From Paragordius varius (lineage: Eukaryota > Nematomorpha): a DNA stretch of 23,854 nucleotides. Positions 22,263 through 23,854 of the stretch are shown piece by piece. The notes under the pieces are model-generated. The model ran no database searches and had not been told where the DNA came from. It worked only from the letters and a program-made list of their open reading frames with translations. The translations under genes were made by a program, and so were the position numbers. Numbering within the stretch: the stretch's first letter is position 1; the number at the start of each line of letters is the position of its first letter. The stretch lies in NCBI GenBank assembly GCA_964247055.1, contig CAXTSY010000017.1, positions 1-23,854 of the forward strand. The letters run 5' to 3'.

Positions 22263-23854
22263 GGGATCGGACTATAAATGTAATTTTTATGAATTTTTTA
22301 AATATTTAAAAAATTTATTTTATACGATTTTTAAAATATAAATGGCTACCTAAAATCCAAATTTGATCAGGTGATGTCGCCATAATTTTTTTTGGGTAGC
22401 CCTATGGTAGTTCCATCATCACCCCAAATATTTTCGAGATCGGAGTATAAATGTAATTTTTATGAATTTTTTAAATATTTAAAAAATTTATTTTATACGA
22501 TTTTAAAAATAAAAATGGCTACCTAAAATCCAAATTTGATCAGGTGATGTCACCATAATTTTTTTTGGGTAGCCCTATGGTAGTTCCATCATAACCCCAA
22601 ATATTTTTGAGATCGGACTTTAAATGTAATTTTTATGAATTTTTTAAATATTTAAAAAATTTATTTTATACGATTTTAAAAATAAAAATGGCTACCTAAA
22701 ATCCAAATTTGATCAGGTGATGTCACCATAATTTTTTTTGGGTTCCATCATAACCCCAAATATTTTTGAGATCGGACTTTAAATGTAATTTTTATGAATT
22801 TTTTAGATATTTAAAAAATTTATTTTATACGATTTTAAAAATAAAAATGGCTACCTAAAAACCAAATTTGATCAGGTGATGTCGCCATAATTTTTTTTGG
22901 GTAGCCCTATGGTAGTTCCATCATCACCCCAAATATTTTCGAGATCGGAGTATAAATGTAATTTTTATAAATTTTTTAAATATTTAAAAAATTTATTTTA
23001 TACGATTTTAAAAATAAAAATGGCTACCTAAAATCCAAATTTGATCAGGTGATGTCACCATAATTTTTTTTGGGTAGCCCTATGGTAGTTCCATCATCAC
23101 CCCAAATATTTTCGAGATCGGAGTATAAATGTAATTTTTATGAATTTTTTAAATATTTAAAAAATTTATTTTATACGATTTTAAAAATAAAAATGGCTAC
23201 CTAAAATCCAAATTTGATCAGGTGATGTCACCATAATTTTTTTTGGGTAGCCCTATGGTAGTTCCATCATAACCCCAAATATTTTTGAGATCGGACTTTA
23301 AATGTAATTTTTATGAATTTTTACAGATATTTAAAAAATTTATTTTATACGATTTTAAAAATAAAAATGGCTACCTAAAATCCAAATTTGATCAGGTGAT
23401 GTCACCATAATTTTTTTTGGGTAGCCCTATGGTAGTTCCATCATCACCCCAAATATTTTGGGGATCGGACTATAAATGTAATTTTTATGAATTTTTTAAA
23501 TATTTAAAAAATTTATTATATACGATTTTAAAAATAAAAATGGCTACCTAAAATCCAAATTTGATCAGGTGATGTCACCATAATTTTTTTTGGGTAGCCC
23601 TATGGTTGTTCCATCATCACCCCAAATATTTTCGAGATCGGAGTATAAATGTAATTTTTATGAATTTTTTAAATATTTAAAAAATTTATTTTATACGATT
23701 TTAAAAATAAAAATGGCTACCTAAAATCCAAATTTGATCAGGTGATGTCACCATAATTTTTTTTGGGTAGCCCTATGGTAGTTCCATCATCACCCCAAAT
23801 ATTTTCGAGATCGGAGTATAAATGTAATTTTTATGAATTTTTTAAATATTTAAA

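Larger units (their letters stand above)
11359..23854. repeat. 173 bp AT-rich satellite array (~72 monomers), open at window edge
   Basis: The word ATAAATGTAATTTTTATG recurs at 11361, 11534, 11707, 11880 and 12053, giving a constant period of 173 bp; about 72 monomers fill the rest of the window. Monomers are very similar, and classes are told apart by the segment near the monomer end: CGAGATCGGAGTATA, GGGGATCGGACTATA or TGAGATCGGACTTTA, the last usually with CATAACCCC and often GATATTT. Each monomer has an AT-rich half and a mixed half. The mixed half carries short dyads: GGCTACC at 11431 with GGTAGCC at 11482, and GGTGATG at 11457 with CATCACC at 11504. No open frame of 60 codons was seen in it, and no CENP-B-box-like or ribozyme motif was recognised. 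The first monomer abuts the ~33 bp array at GACTGACG/ATATAAATG. The monomer length is close to a nucleosome repeat, as in many centromeric and subtelomeric satellites. Confidence 0.97.

Noticed and set aside
11359-23854. CENP-B box or short genes within the satellite
   Set aside because: No sequence resembling the CENP-B box was seen in the monomer, and no frame of 60 codons was seen in the array.

Overview
This window is a chromosome end from an AT-rich eukaryote, almost certainly an animal. It opens with about 2.9 kb of C-rich (CCCTAA)n, so position 1 lies at or near the left tip of a chromosome with vertebrate-type TTAGGG telomeres. The only recognisable protein remnant is the C-terminal GIY-YIG endonuclease region of a Penelope-like retroelement (PLE), a family common in invertebrates and fish. 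Very AT-rich non-coding DNA, a TTAGGG telomere and a PLE would fit a cnidarian such as Hydra, among others. The species assignment is a guess; the sequence itself does not identify it. No intact host gene, tRNA or rRNA was found.

Layout: (1) 1-2902, telomere, ragged over the first ~60 bases and almost perfect afterwards. (2) 2903-3490, a tandem array of ~33 bp units sharing the core CCGTCGTCAGT. (3) 3491-9475, AT-rich DNA whose two ends are inverted copies of each other (3491-4064 against 8031-9475). Inside it are degenerate direct repeats of ~400, ~270 and 44 bp. (4) 8264-9130, a 5'-truncated PLE copy that interrupts the right inverted arm only; the left arm keeps the empty site. (5) 9486-11358, the same ~33 bp array in the opposite orientation, longer, and expanded by an 802 bp super-repeat. 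(6) 11359-23854, about 72 head-to-tail monomers of a 173 bp AT-rich satellite with higher-order structure, still running at the window edge.

Parts 2 to 5 form one mirror-symmetric structure of about 8.5 kb. Two tandem arrays face each other, joined through unique inverted arms to an AT-rich middle. This resembles a foldback-type transposable element, or an inverted duplication of subtelomeric DNA. One outer end is cut by the telomere and the other by the satellite. No transposase was found, so the element would be non-autonomous or decayed.

The long open frames over the telomere and the ~33 bp arrays are by-products of repeats with stop-poor composition and units that are often a multiple of three bases. 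They are not annotated as genes.
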